Shown: positions 37,693 to 52,046 of the stretch, in pieces
Layout of the letters: the number at the start of each line of letters is the position of its first letter
Numbering within the stretch: the stretch's first letter is position 1
From: Smittium culicis
Lineage: Eukaryota; Kickxellomycota; Harpellomycetes; Harpellales; Legeriomycetaceae
Direction of reading: 5' to 3'
DNA: 64,000 nucleotides
Assembly: GCA_001970855.1 (NCBI GenBank)
Contig: LSSN01004835.1
Coordinates: 27,153-91,152 of the forward strand
The notes under the pieces: model-generated
The model's input: the letters and a program-made list of their open reading frames with translations, nothing else
What the model was told of the DNA's origin: nothing
Database searches by the model: none
Made by a program: the position numbers and the translations under genes

Positions 37693-40600
37693 ATGGATAA
37701 AGATAATAATTATTACAAAGGGAAGGATGCATATTCTTCAGATTTTACCACAAACTCCGAAAATCTACCTGATGGTGATGGCTATGCTTACAAGATTAGG
37801 AATAGTGCTTATAATCAAATCCAAGCATCTAGCCCATACCGCGAAAGTGAGTACAATGATAAATACAACGAGGATGAATACCATATCAATGAAGTAGCCC
37901 CTTCAAATCGCCAAGAGCAAGTAGTAGCCTCTAAAAGATCTCAAATATATTATCACGACGCCTATCGCAAACACAATACAAATAATTACGACAATCAAAG
38001 CGCCGAATTACCTAGCTTAAACCGAATCATACAGGATGAAAATATAAATTCTAATTACAATAATGAAAATAATCATAAATTTGGTGAAATTGAAAATAGA
38101 AGAAACCCCAGCGATTTCGACTATATATCTGATTCTAATAATAACCTAGAATCTAGAATAAGGAATACTGTTCGATCTGACAGTATCAATGAATACCGCT
38201 CATCCATTCATACTTCTTTAAATAGTGAACTAAATCCAATTAATACTAATTACGAAGATTCTTTTAGAACCAAAAGCTATGAAGATTCTAATCGCTTTCG
38301 GCAAAACTCAAAAGATTTAAGGAATGTAAGAAGCTTGCTTTCAAATAGCCCTTCTTCATCAAAATATATTAACGAAGCTTCCTATGATTATAGTCCAATC
38401 AATATATCCGATAGGAATAAAAACGAGTCTTATAGCTCATTATACAGTTCCGAAAAAATCAGAGCAAGAAGTGTGATTTCTGAGAATAGCCCACTTTTAC
38501 GCTCGAATTATCACGGAGATTCAGGCCTTCGCAGCCTTAAAAATGACATACTAGGAGAAAGGCCATACGCTGGTGCTCGCTTACACGATGATTCTTCTAA
38601 CAGTCCGCTTCCAAAATATCGTACTCCTGTTCCAAGCAGCAGAAACATTTCAAATAAAATGGTAAGCTCTCTATATTTAATACTTTTGAAGCATTTTTAT
38701 TTCATATTATTTACATATTTTTTATCTACAATAGGACCAGTACAGCAATGATAGGATAAATCTTAAAACTTTTTATAGCCCTACTTCTACGAGATCAAAT
38801 TTGATAGATATCATTAACCAAGAGGATGATGCTTTAAGCACCACCTCTTCTCAATTTAGGCACTCAGCTATTCCAACTCGGTCTAGAGATAAAAGTAATT
38901 CTATAGGCTCAAGCAATGTCAAAGAAGATGTCGACTATTACAATGACGATCATTTTAATAGCCGCTCTCTTTCAGAAAGCTTTTCAAATAACCGTAACGA
39001 TGAAAGATATACAAGTTCATCAATTATAAGAAATTATCCTTCTAAAACTGAGACCGTCAAAAGTATTAGTAACGATAGCAGTATAGAGGAAGCTGCTTTA
39101 GGTCTTCTAGGAATGAATTCAAGTACCTCTAAAACCCCAAAGATGACATCTCAAAATCGTGTGTCTATATCAAATTTATTAAGTAACACTGAGTCAAACT
39201 TTTCTTACTCAAAGTCATCTGTGAGCTATGATACTGCTGCTGTTAGCGAAGATAATCAATTACTCAATGATCATAGTTCTGTACATTCAAATATTAACGA
39301 GTCGCAGCTAGCTAATAATTCATCATGTAGTATAAATGAACCCATAAGCTCTAAAACAGAGCTAATAAAGGACGAATTTTATGTCAATAATAAAATTAAT
39401 AACACTAAAAAAGCAGGTAGCGGTAATCTGACTGGTAAAGAGGTCTCCCCACATCGAAGTAACGATAGCTATAGCTCTTACAAGTATCCGAATTCTTATT
39501 ATGATAATTCACCTCCTGCTTCAAAAAGCAATATCTCTTACATTTCCAATTCAGATGCACAAATAATAGATTATGGCAGTAAATCGAAGTATCATGAAAG
39601 CTCACACGATGATGATAATATCAATCTTCACGATAGAGACGAAGCTGCAAAAGATTCAAATTTATACAGCCATTACGAAAAAACTCAATTACCTTTGAGA
39701 ATACATTCTGAGAATGAATCGACTCCAAAAAAGATAGTAATTCAGAGTATCAAGCTGCAAAGATCATCAGCAAAGAAGAAATCTAATTTTGACTCGCTCC
39801 CTGGATTGGAAAATTATAAAAAGCCAAATAAAAACTTGAGCAGGGAATACGATTCCATCAAAATCGATGAAGCCCAAGTATCAATGCCCGAAAAACTTAA
39901 AAAGCGTGAATATTTACAACTAGTTGAAGATAGCTCCAGTAAAAATAAATATCTTAAAAGCAGATTAAACAAAAATAACTCTAATGATGTCAATGATGGC
40001 ATAGAAAGCTCTTCCTCTGAATCAAGCGATACCAATAGTCACCAAACCCTTTTATTAAAGCATAAAATCAGTAACGGTCTTACTAAGAACAATGAAGCAA
40101 TAGTTAATTCTAGCAAATACGAAAGTGATAGCTTTGATGAAATTTTTGGTTTAATGGCGGAAAACTCAAGCTTCTTTGATGAGGATGATTCAGAATCTTA
40201 TAAGGAATATTTATATCTAAGAGGTAAATTAGCTGTTCAGTCGTACGAGCGCCGGACTAAACGAAAAAGGCAAAAATACCACAAGATTTTTTTAAACAAA
40301 TTTAAAAAGCGACTCCCTAAGAAGTTTATTAATGACTCAAGAATCTTAACTCCAAGTAACTCATGTCCGTCTGGATCAGATAGTGATGGCATTTTGCACG
40401 ATAAATCTGAAAAAAATCTTGCAGGATTTAGCAAAAAAAGGGCCAGACATAGTGTTAACGAATCTAACCAAATTATTAGCAGAGTTTACTCTAAGCTAAT
40501 GTCGGAAGATAGAATCAGAAACAAAAGCAAACATCTCACTTCATTATTATTTAAAGATAACCCATATCCTGACAATTTTTATTATAATGATTCAGATTCC

Positions 40601-43600
40601 AGATATAAGGGTAGCCTAAACCGCAAAAACATTATTCCACCTGATATTAAATCAGGTTCTCGCGGCTTTTCCACACCTCGAAAATCTCGTAACGATAAAT
40701 ATCGAGCCGAAGACGTTGCCGACTCCAGCCCATTAAGCGCAAGCAACAAATCTCTTATGCGAGAAAATTGTTCGTCATTCGAAGGAAAAGATAAAAAGAA
40801 TGGTGTATTTTTGAGAATTGGCCACTTGCAAAGACAAATTCGAAACACGACCTCAAGTTCTGAAACTTTGAAAACTCCTAGCTCAGGTACTGTATTAGGT
40901 ACTATAAGTTCTGAAAAAGAAGGCCATATTTTAAAAAATAGCCAGCAAAGTAGTTCTCAAAAAAATAAATCTTTTGAGTCTTCTAATCAAGGTAATTCTG
41001 GTGTAGATGGAAGTTCTAGTACTTTAAAAAAGCACAGCCACAATTCTAAAAATACTAACAAACAACCAGTTTACGATTGGATCGAGATAGAAGTACAAAG
41101 ACAAAAGGAAGAGATTAGAAAAAAACAAGAAGAAATTAGCAATTGGAGGGCAAACTTTAAGGCTATTGTTTCTGATGGAGTTCCAAAAGCATATAAGCAA
41201 TACTTGTTAAGTGTTTCAAGTCGCCAAAACAACTTGAAAAAAGTTTCACTGCTTTGTCAACGTGAAGTCAAAAGGTCTAATGGACCTAGTATCATTCGAG
41301 GCGGACCTGTCACAACTCTTGGCGATAATCGTGCTCCCAAAGAAGCAATTACAAAAGCTCGAAGAAGTACAAGAGAGACGCTTTTATTCTGGAAACGTCA
41401 CGAAAAGGAAGAAAGAGAAGCAAGGAAAAAGGCTGAAAAGGAAGCTCAAGATAAAATCAGGTTAGAAGAAGAAGCTAGAGAAGCAACACGACAGTCAAGA
41501 AAACTCAATTTCCTCATAACCCAAACAGAACTATACAGTCATTTTGTTGGTGAAAAAGTGAAGGGGAATAAAGGAACAGCATTGAAAGCATCAGATTCTA
41601 ATGCGATGGAGGAACTAGACTTTGCTGACGCAACAGACGAAGCGATTCATGAAAGAGCATCAATGCATGCACAAGCTGCAATTGCTTTACAATTAGAGAA
41701 AACCAAGGAGTTTGATGCAGACCGCCCAGAAAATTTAGATGTGTCTGATGCAGTTGATTCTATGAATTTCCAAGAGCCTTCAACTCTTGGAGGAGGAGTT
41801 GAAACAACTCAACCTAGGATGATGATGTGTAAACTAAAGGAATACCAGTTAAAAGGATTACAGTGGCTTGCAAATTTGTATGAACAAGGTATTAATGGTA
41901 TATTAGCTGATGAAATGGGTTTAGGAAAAACAATACAATCTATTTCTTTAATGGCATATCTCGCTGAGGTACACGGTATTTGGGGACCTTTTATGGTTGT
42001 AGCACCATCATCCACACTACATAATTGGCAACAAGAGATATCTAGATTTACGCCTGATTTTAAGATCCTTCCATACTGGGGTACTCAAAAAGATAGGAAA
42101 ATTCTTAGAAAATCTTTTTGGAATTTAAAAAATTTAGGCAGGCGCGAATCTGCTTTTCACATACTAATTACGTCTTATCAACTTGTTGTCATTGACGAGC
42201 CTGTCTTAAATAGAGTAAAATGGCAATATATGGTTCTCGATGAGGCCCAAGCCATTAAATCTTCTTCTTCAGCGCGTTGGAAATCTTTGCTCCAATTTCG
42301 ATGTCGTAATCGATTGCTACTTACAGGAACGCCAATTCAGAATAGTATGCAAGAACTTTGGGCACTACTGCACTTTATTATGCCATCGTTGTTTGATTCG
42401 CATGAAGAGTTTAGCGAATGGTTTTCTAGAGATATTGAAGCTCATGCCGAGAATAACTCAATGCTAAATGGACATCAACTGAAGCGTTTGCATGTTATAC
42501 TAAAGCCATTTATGTTAAGAAGAATAAAAAAACACGTTCAACACGAGTTGGGCGATAAAATAGAGCATCTTGTTCCGTGCCATTTAACCCATCGGCAGGC
42601 TCAAATGTATAGCGGCTTAATGAGGAAGGTTTCGATATCCGATTTGCTTGCTAGAATTCAAAACACTTCATTAAATAACGGCGAGTCAGATGAAAGCTTA
42701 ATGAACCTAGTGATGCAATTTAGAAAGGTTTGTAACCACCCTGAGCTATTCGAAAGAGCTGAAGTCGAAAGTCCGTTTGCATTTTCCAACTACTCATCAT
42801 CAAAAATCAACAGGCCTTGCTCTCAGTCAATTTTCACTCCTTTAAAAAGTCCTATAAGTTACTATATGCCTAGATTGGTAATGGATATGGTGTATGATAC
42901 TGAGTTCAACTCAACTTTTAAATATAGAAAGTTAAATGGTATTAGATTTATTTCTACAGATTTAAATATATGGCAGAAGAATATCATTTTCTCCACCAGC
43001 TCTATATCTAATGGTATGTCATTCCTAAAAATGTGTACCGATTTATCCCTATGCTTGGATAGTGGTTACTCATTGATTACTAGCTTTTTTGAGGGCGTTG
43101 AGAGTCGCTTTAACTTAATCAGTTCTTTAAAAACCTACTTCCAACTTGGTATTCCCGGCTTAGATGATGGTGCTTTTAATAGAATCCTGTGGAATTCTTC
43201 AGGCCTTGATTTTACTATATACAACGATAAAAGCACTACATTGGGCCTAAATAGCTTCGAAGTATTGAGCGATATTTTGAACACTTCATTTAGGATATTC
43301 AACTATTCAGTATCAAAAGCAATGTCACCAGCTTATAAACCTAGCGTTGTTGCTTTAGTCCCTGAATTACACTGTTCAGATGTATCTTTCACTCGTTCAT
43401 ATGATTCGTTTTTATTAAACCACCCTCTTAGAGACAGTTTATCATTTAAAAGGCCAACCATTAAAATTAACAATTCACTTTCTGTCGAATTGCTAAATTC
43501 CAGCAATTATTTTAGCCTTTCAAAACCATTTTTAAATTGCGGAAATTCACACATATGGACTCCATCTGTTGATAAGCTTATTAGGTACTCAGGAAAAATG

Positions 43601-44812
43601 GCTGTATTAGATGAACTTTTAGTCAAACTTAAAGCTGAAGATCATAGGGTATTAATTTATTTCCAAATGACCAGAATGATAGATTTAATGGAAGAATATT
43701 TGGCTTATAGGCAGTATTCGTACTTAAGATTAGATGGATCTTCTAAAATATCCGATCGTCGTAACATGGTCATGGATTGGCAGACTCGCCCTGAGATTTT
43801 TATCTTTTTGTTAAGTACTAGAGCAGGTGGGCTAGGCATTAATTTAACTGCTGCGGACACTGTTATATTTTATGATTCTGATTGGAACCCAACTGTTGAT
43901 CAGCAAGCAATGGATCGAGCTCATCGCCTAGGGCAAACCAAGCAGGTTACTGTGTACAGACTAATAACACAAGGAACAATCGAAGGTAGAATTTTAGAGA
44001 GAGCAAGCCAAAAGAACTCTATACATAAAATTGTAATCGCTGGAGGAGATACGAATACATCTTCTAGTACAGATGGTAATAAAAACGCGCTAGATGGGCA
44101 TACGACTCTACCAACCTCTTCTGAAGGGCAGGTTAATCCCAGAGACGATAATAAAATTAAAGAAGGGACTTTAGAAGATGGAGGTAGCAATCTAGATAAT
44201 GAAACTAAAACTGCAGCTTCTAACAAAGATAAGAAATCAAAATCTAGTTCAAGCCAGAAAAAAGATGAGCAAGATGATGACTATGCGTTTGCGCCAGCTA
44301 TGATGGAGCTGAAGCCAAACGATATTGCATCTTTACTTCTCGACGAAACCAACGGAAATGACGACAAGATTTGGTCAGATAAGCTTCTTTCTTCGCGAAA
44401 TGATAAGTATATACCTGTTAATACTGAAAGCTCATTAATAAATACCATCGAAAATACAAGGTTAAACATCCAAGATATTTCCTCTAACTGCCAGTCTTCT
44501 CTCTCAACTCAGGTCGTAACCTCTAGTGCTCTAACTCCAAACTTAATTTCAGGTAGTGCAGATCATCACTTTGATGCTTATTATGCTGCTATTGAGCTAC
44601 AAAACGAGTTAAATAAAAATAAAACAACTCAAAAATCTTTTAAAAGAAATGCAGGGCTACAGACTCCCAAAAACTCTAAACCAAAAAGGCAAAAAAAGCG
44701 TACGACTGCAAAACAAAACTTTAAAACTTTATCTACATCAGAAGCTCCCAACTTAGCACCAGATTCAGGAATTAGCTTAGAAAGCGAGCCAAAAGCAGAA
44801 GCTGATAAATAA
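37693..44812 (+). CDS. INO80: INO80 chromatin-remodelling ATPase
   Basis: This is the catalytic subunit of the INO80 complex, which slides nucleosomes and exchanges H2A.Z. Exon 1 is 37693-38661; after a 73-nt GT-AG intron, exon 2 is 38735-44812, giving 2348 residues (yeast and human about 1490-1560). The first 1090 or so residues are Ser/Asn/Tyr/Asp-rich and apparently disordered. The DBINO domain begins near residue 1106 (YDWIEIEVQRQKEE) and includes SRQNNLKKVSLLCQREVKR. The Snf2 motor has ADEMGLGKT near 1381, a DEAQ box near 1491 and TGTPIQN. An insertion of about 275 residues between the lobes (about 1665-1940) is the hallmark of INO80. GSSKISDRR, STRAGGLGINLTAADTV and DRAHRLGQT (near 2051) follow. 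The tail is Ser/Lys-rich. ATG 37693 is the first Met in frame. The long N-terminus explains the unusual length. Confidence 0.95.
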
Positions 44813-47395
44813 GAATTTTGCCTCGTACCAAAAATTTTTTTTCTTTAATTCTATATTTAGCTCAGAAATCAGTATTTTAATATCATTACTTAATAATTTT
44901 ACTTTTTTTTTTAATTCGCATTAACATTTCTATCACATCAATATGAACAATCTCATTTTTTTTAAGGAATATATTTATTTTCACTCGTTATACTTTTGAT
45001 GTGTATGATGAATGAATAAATAAATTATATGTGTGCAATATTTTAGCCCAATAAAGAGATGCAACAGGCATGATCAGCCCTTAGATACTTTTTTTTTAAA
45101 CCTCCAACAAACCACTTATCTAATCGAACATCCTTAACTTAGATATAAAAAAATTTATTTTTCTAGCCTTGAGGAATTAAAAATAATTTTATATATAGAA
45201 AAAGTGATCAATCAAAGTGTTATCGTTTCAAGAAATATTAACATACCGATATGATTAAACTCAGTAACGCGTTTGGTTTTTTAATTCAGTATTTATAACG
45301 AATAATCATGCAAAAAACCTTTACAAAACATGTTCTAATTTAAAAATAAGCTATAAAATGCCTCATGTCTACGTTATAGTATTTCCTAACATAAAGTAGG
45401 TTCTAGAAAACAACCAGCATATAAATTCGTGACAAATTTAATGCATAAACAATTCCTAAATTAATCGTCTATTAAAATTACTTAAATAAAAAGAATAAAA
45501 AAAGCAAGAGTGTAATTAAAAAACCGTTAGATTATACAATTGTATTCTAAAGAAGAATATGAAATAAAGTTTCTACTTAATATCGAATTTGAAAAAAAAA
45601 ATAGACTTTTTGTTTCAAATAAATAATATTACGCTATTGATTTTCCCGTCATTTTCGAAAAAATGCAAAAAAAATATTAGTTTTTATTTTTATTTTTTTC
45701 AATTATAAATCAAAGAACAATTTACTGAGATATAGCCAGAATTGATAATTACAGACTAGTATTTTGATATTTTTACCTTGAAATGTCATGATAAGAAATT
45801 TTTTCTAATTTACTACAGATTTTTTTCTAACTCGGTAAATCTGTCTTATGCTTTTTTTATAGCATCATCAGCAATTATTGTTGAATCGAAAGTGTATATT
45901 TAGCGGGTACAAAAAAATAAAAGTAAAAATTTTCTGAACGTTTATTCAAAATGTTGTCTATTAAATAAAAATTGTAACTCTACATAATAAAAAATCCTTT
46001 TTTACCTAGTTGAAAAGCTACAGTATGTAGATACCAATATACAAATATATAGCAATGAATAGATAATAGCTGCAATTACATAAATTTTATATTTAGTAAC
46101 AACTATAATCGAGCTTTTGATAATTAAATTTAATACATGTAAATAAATTATTTTATACCATTAAAACCAAGATTTTTTATAAAAAAAATAAAAAATTACG
46201 ATTTATTGCAAATTCATGTAATTAATAGCAGTAAAAATTAAACAAAAATGAGTGACGTTTTTTAAATATATAGCTATTCACAAATGTTTATTTTAAGGCT
46301 AAATATATTTTTATTAGTTTTAAAGGCGAAAAGGGAATTTTTAAAAATTCCAAAAAGTATGGAATACTTTCTCAATCTTGAAGCCCAGACGTTTTTTTTT
46401 AATTTTGAAATTCAAGTGCGTCTACTAAACATTCTACTATTGATAACCATAGAGAGAGCTTAAAATATAAGCTTATTGTCGAGACTAATAGATTAGAATC
46501 TAATTGCACTCATGATAATAATTTAAAAATCATATTTTATTTTAATTCTACATTAAACTAGAGAGTTTTGATGCGATATATCATAGTATAATTTTTATAA
46601 ATTTATTCTTATCAACGGCTATACCAACATTAGAGCGGTAGTATAAGTTTTATTCCGCCAGATTATGTATTTATAGACCAGCGCTTTGTGTAAAGTCATA
46701 ATTATATGTGATTTTATGGCTTTAAATAAAAGTTTAATGTTTATATATCCAAATTTTAATAATGTTAGCAAATTTTATTTAGTCGAAATGACCATAATTT
46801 ACAAATCAAAAAAAGTGTTAAAAGTAATAAATATTTATTAACAAAAAAAATAGTTTAATTTGCGGCAGAAAATACTCCCAAAATGGAATTAAATGACATT
46901 TAAAACTGCCATAAAAAATTGTAGACATTTTATTAATCTTTTCGTTGATTTAATTTTTCCATTTTACAAAAAATATACCTCGGTAACATAAAGGAAAGTT
47001 ATTAGTCAGTATTCTAATTTAATTCGTCAATTTATAATCTAAAGAGATTATAAGTTAAAGCGATTTGAAGAAAAACTCGGATGGGTTTTTATGCAAAGCA
47101 GAAAAAATTGATATGGTATATCATTTTAAAATGCAAGAAAGGGGCTGAACTAATAAAAAAAAGATAATTATATAATATAATTTTGGTTTATTCAAAGAAT
47201 ATATACCTTTGTGATGGTAGATTGAAAAATCGACTAAAAAGTGCAAATGAATTGGTAAAAGCAAAAGATGTAATTTACCAGTTTAATTAAAATGGTTGAT
47301 ATTGGACAAGAGAAATTTTAGGAGAAAATTATTACAGGATATAGTATATGCAAATGGGTAATGGAGAGAAGTTTACAGAAGAAAATATAATTATT
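44813..47395. other. Intergenic DNA between convergent INO80 and ERF4-like genes
   Basis: This 2.6 kb stretch is AT-rich. I see no open frame or exon chain that I can support, and no inverted-repeat element. Confidence 0.5.
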
Positions 47396-49547
47396 TCACA
47401 GACGAGTTATCTCGATCTAGAAAATGCATAAAAAAAATTAAGTCATAGATTTATTAAAAAAATATAAAATATAAGTAGGTTGGCTAAAACTTACAAACAT
47501 AAAAGCAGTTTGTCGAGGGTCAATAATTGAATATCCAGCAGGGTTAAATAGATTTTTATTGGACTCTTCAATGTAGTTAACTAATTCCAGAATAGTCTAG
47601 TATTTTAGTGAGAAGAAAGAGAATTAAAGTAAAAGTTATTTTTTTAAAAAAATGGGAATTCACTTTAAAATAAATATATAGGAAAAGTTGAGAACCTTTT
47701 GGTGGTGAGATTTAGATACTAGTAAATACATATATAAAGTAATACAAGCAAAAAACCCTTCTACAAAGTTAATTAGCCTATTTCCTTCAGCTTTTAAGAG
47801 TAATTCGTTAACTTTAGATATAAATTCGAAGTAATCTCTATTGTTGATCTAAAGTAAAATAATTTAATTTGAAGATTGACAGAAAAAAAAATTAAAGGGG
47901 AGAATGTTTAGTGAGTAAGTACCTTTGATTTAAGCTCAAGTGGAATAGACTCTTGAAATCTACATAAGTCGCCTTGGAAATAATCGCGCTGAATTCTTAT
48001 TCTATTCATTCTGTAGCTTCTAGTGTGACTAGCTTTCGGATGAACATGAGTTCGAAAGTTATTTTCTGTTGAGGTGTATTGCTCAGGGTTGTTGGCGTTG
48101 AAATCATCATTAGGTTGAATATAACTTCGATAATCTAAGTTTTCGAGGTTTATTTCTGAAGATAAGTTAGTGTTGGTATCATTTCTAATATGCGGCAAAT
48201 TTGACCCAATGGCTTTATTTGAATGGAGATTAGAGTCTGTTAGCTCAGCATCATTTTCAGGTATTATTCGATTGGAATGATTATGTAAATTAATACCAAG
48301 TTCTGTATTAGATGTGTATGTGACTTCTTTATTATTAACGCTGTTTATTTCCACCATTTCAATATTTTTATTAAAATCAAGAGAAGGGTAATTGCATGAA
48401 TTTAAATTTTGATTTTGTCTGGCTAAATTTATTTCCAGTTGAGCCTTAGAGCTTTTTTTTGGAGACTCAGCTAGTGGTGAGCCAAGTTTATTGTTTATGG
48501 TTCTAGCAGAATCGGTTTTGATGTTTGCTGACAGAGGGGAAGTTGGCTTTCTGATATTTTTTCTGGTGTCAATATTTAGTTCTTTTTGTAAATTTTTTAG
48601 TTTATCTTCACCTCCTATTGAAACCATTCTATCTTTTACACAAGAGCCTTCAGAGATATTAATATTGTTATTCTTATTTGTGGAATGCTTAGAATCAATA
48701 TCAATTTCAGAGTATAAGAAACTAGAGCGTTTAGCGTGCTTAGTAGTAAACACAGGCTGATCTTTGCTCGGGGCTATTAATGAATATAAGATAGCAAAAT
48801 TTTAGAAATCAATAGAGCAATAATTAAAAAAAATAAATTTAAATTAAGCATACAATGTAAATTTTTCAGTTTCGACGGAGCGTTATTTTTATTCCTATAA
48901 GAATTTCTGGAATTTTCAGCACTATAAATGCTGCTAGGATTGTTAAAATGATCCTGAGAGTGTAAGTTTTTATCAGAGAAGTAGATTTTATGAGGAGATC
49001 TAAGCGTGCTAGAAGTGGAAATATAGCTTGGGAATTTGGGGCTTAAATCTTTGTTTGAAAAATCAGGTTCGTCATAGTAGATTTCTTTAACTGCGGCCGA
49101 ATCTAAGCGCTCAATACCGCCAGAGCGTATAGCTTTTGACAAGTCGCTTTTTTTCTTTAAATAATTAGAGCTAGAGCGAGAGCTATAATGAGACGAGTGG
49201 AAATTCTTTATTCCAATGCTCTCTTGAGAATTAATGGTCGTTGTTGAGCCAAACTCATTATTTAATTCCTGATTTTTGATATATAGCGAAAAGTCATTAT
49301 CAAGGCCACTAAGAATAGTTTTACTATTATTCCCAGGTAAATTTCTTAGGGCCATACTAGTTTTTTTGGGAGTATATGCTTTTGATATGTTTGGAAATAG
49401 ATCGGGGGAATATTCTATTTCTGAAGCAGAAGGCCTATTTGGAAGTAAAGAGCCTCTATCTACCATTCTGTTTAAATTAGGCTTTGTTCTCCGTCGATCA
49501 TTTCTGCCATTAGCTGAAATTACTTGGAGATCTTCGGGATTTTTCAT
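47396..49547 (-). CDS. ERF4: Erf4/GOLGA7-family palmitoyltransferase partner with long N-terminal extension
   Basis: Erf4 (GOLGA7 in animals) is the partner subunit of a DHHC palmitoyltransferase that lipidates Ras-type proteins at ER/Golgi membranes (family knowledge). Five exons in matching phases: 49547-48854, 48773-47923, 47848-47696, 47596-47495, 47416-47396, for 606 residues. The family domain occupies about residues 487-606: IRIQRDYFQGDLCRFQ, PLELKSKINNRDYFEFI, NFVEGFFACITLYMYLL, then YIEESNKNLFNPAGYSIIDP, and the last seven-codon exon IEITRL plus stop. These follow the order of animal GOLGA7. The first 480 residues are Ser/Asn-rich and presumably disordered; yeast Erf4 is only about 240 residues. 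The frame stays open for about 40 codons upstream of ATG 49547 without another Met, so a further 5' exon is possible. Confidence 0.85.
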
Positions 49548-51852
49548 TGTGGGTGCTAGTCTAATCACTACTGTGCTAGGCTGACTGAATTGTCCGATAA
49601 ATGCACTTTTAGTGAGGATTGCCGATGAATCGTTTACAGTTAAATAAGTGTATGTGGGTGAGGAGGATTATATTATTAAGGGATATACTAAAAAAAATGG
49701 TAGACATAAATTGAAAAAATGCGTGTAAGGAATAAGCTTTAAAATAAAAAGTTCAGCTCTATTTTTTTCTGGGAATATAAATACTGGAATGTTTCAAAAA
49801 ATAAGGTTTATTGAGGCAAGAAATGCTTCTCATAAGAGCAATTGTGATAGCCTTAGTCAGCAAGTAAAAATACTTGTTTAAAATGGCAGTCAAGTTTCAC
49901 CAATCCTTAACTAGTATTTACGCCAGATATTTATAAGCATAGCTTATTAGTCTAAGCAATGGCCACTTTAATCACAGGACTTGGCTTAAAAGCTATGCGA
50001 GTAATGGTTTCACTTAGTTGGTTATTTTGTGTTTTTTTTTTTAGCTGCACAGTTAAAAAACAGTCTCGTAAAATACATCTCTTGAGCTATTAACGATAAG
50101 TATTTTAAAAATTATACTCATGTTTTGCTATATTAAATCGATATATAGCATCATAATAGCTAAATTCATATACAATAGTGCATAAAGAATATCACTAGAT
50201 TAAAAGCATATTTCATTATCCTTCAGTTAGGCTTTCTAAGAGTAGGAATTTTTTAAAGTTTAAATTCCAGTTAAAAAAAATTCATGATCATTCTAATCGT
50301 GATCAATGGCTTTAAGCATAGATGACTAAAAGTCTCGGACGCATTAGTTAAATACTGAAATCACCAAACCTTCCAGCTCACCAAGAAAAATCTGAAAAAT
50401 TCACAGCCACGCATTTTTGTAGGTAAGCATAACCAATAAGTCAACTATTTTCAGGAAAATTTACCGCTATTAAAATAAAGTTCTCTATAAAGTGACTACT
50501 GCTATTAAAAGTCACCATCATATCATTTACAAGATCACGAAAAAATTATTGGACCCAGAATATATAAGCTTTTAATTATCATTAGCATAAGTTCTATTTA
50601 TCACCGTAGTCCTTTCTTATAAGCTTCTCGTTAAAAAATGTTATTCAAAACGAAAAGAATGAACCCATTAATAGATATCAATTCGATAGGTAGTATTTTA
50701 TTTATAAATCCATACACATTTCAATTATGATCAAAATTGAATGTCACTAAAATTAACATGTCTTTTGATTAGCATTGACTATTTTAGCTGATCGAGTTTT
50801 AGTGAACCTAAATTATAGACCTTGATATTTCGAATATCCAAAAAAAAATAACCCAGCTAAATTAAAGTATACACGCAAATAATGTCCCAAGTTTTTAGCT
50901 TAATTTTTTAATATATACTTAAATAAAAAAAAAAAAAATACGCTTTAAAGTTGAAAAAAATTATGTAAATGTTTCAATATAAAATAAGAGAATGATATTT
51001 TTTTGTTTTTAAGCTAGTTCTAATTTAAATTTAGTATCAAAATTATGTCGATTTGTTGAGTTCAATCAAGGAATTATATAAATTAAATATTTTTCATCAG
51101 TGTGAATAATACTGATATATCTATTACTTAATATAACGTAAATTTAAATTAAAAAAACTCTAGGTAATATTTTTAAATGATATATATTTTCTATGAAATT
51201 TTTTTACGCGTGGAGGATTATTATGCCTCATGATTTATTATTAGGGGCTGGTAGTTTTTGCCACACCAACCGCCCTTAAAGCTAATTAACTATCTCTATT
51301 TTAGCTAAACCTATCAGCTTAGATTATTAAATTTGTTTGATTTATATTACTGTAATAAAAATTAAAATTTAGAAAATACTAATAAAATTATTTTAGCAAT
51401 GATCTTGACATTATTATCACAGTAGTAATGGTCTATTAATCACAAGATTAAATTTTTTCAATAATCGTATTGAGATATGATATTAATTTGACAGTATTAG
51501 CACTTTTTTTGAATTTTTCATCAAAAATTTATACAATGTAAATATTCTAAAGCTACTATTCCATTACCCATCAAGGTTAACAAACTGTACTAATAAATAT
51601 ATATTATTTTTCTAAAATATAGAATCAATTATATTTCTTGACATAAATAACCAAAATTCCAAAAATCTTGTTTTTTTAATAGGAACTGCCTATAAAGTAA
51701 ATAAAAGCAGCATTTTTTGAATAAATAATTTTCTGAAATCGAAAATTGAAGCCATTCGAAAAATATATGCTTGCTAAATTAATATTACTGATATTTATTT
51801 AATCAGAAAATCACTATATTAAAGTGATTTTTAAGATTTATAAAAAAAATCA
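49548..51852. other. Intergenic DNA upstream of the ERF4-like gene
   Basis: AT-rich DNA with no supportable gene. A GC-rich patch at 51243-51275 (AGGGGCTGG ... CCAACCGCCCT) can form an imperfect hairpin, but it lacks the other features of the MITE family found further right. Confidence 0.45.
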
Positions 51853-52046
51853 ACCCTATCCTGGGTGCTAGAATTTTTTTGAGCTAATAAAAATAGCCAA
51901 CTACGCTCAATTATAATAGCCTAATTAAAAAAATTGTATAACATTTAGATTATTTACAGTAATATCAAGTAATAAACACTATTAAGGATCACTGTCATAC
52001 CACTTAGTACATTATTATAAGACTTGTTGGACAGGAACAGGAACAG
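51853..52046 (-). mobile_element. MITE copy A (piggyBac-type family), diverged
   Basis: It starts CCCTATCCTGGGTGCTAGA, contains the family block TAGCCAACTACGCTCAATT, and ends TTGTTGGACAGGAACAGG. It is the most diverged of six copies and its flanking TTAA is not preserved. Confidence 0.55.

Noticed and set aside
39405..44469. Minus-strand frames opposite INO80
   Set aside because: They are shadows of the coding strand, with no family match.
51243..51275. GC-rich hairpin taken as a MITE end
   Set aside because: The stem is imperfect and neither family end nor TTAA is present.
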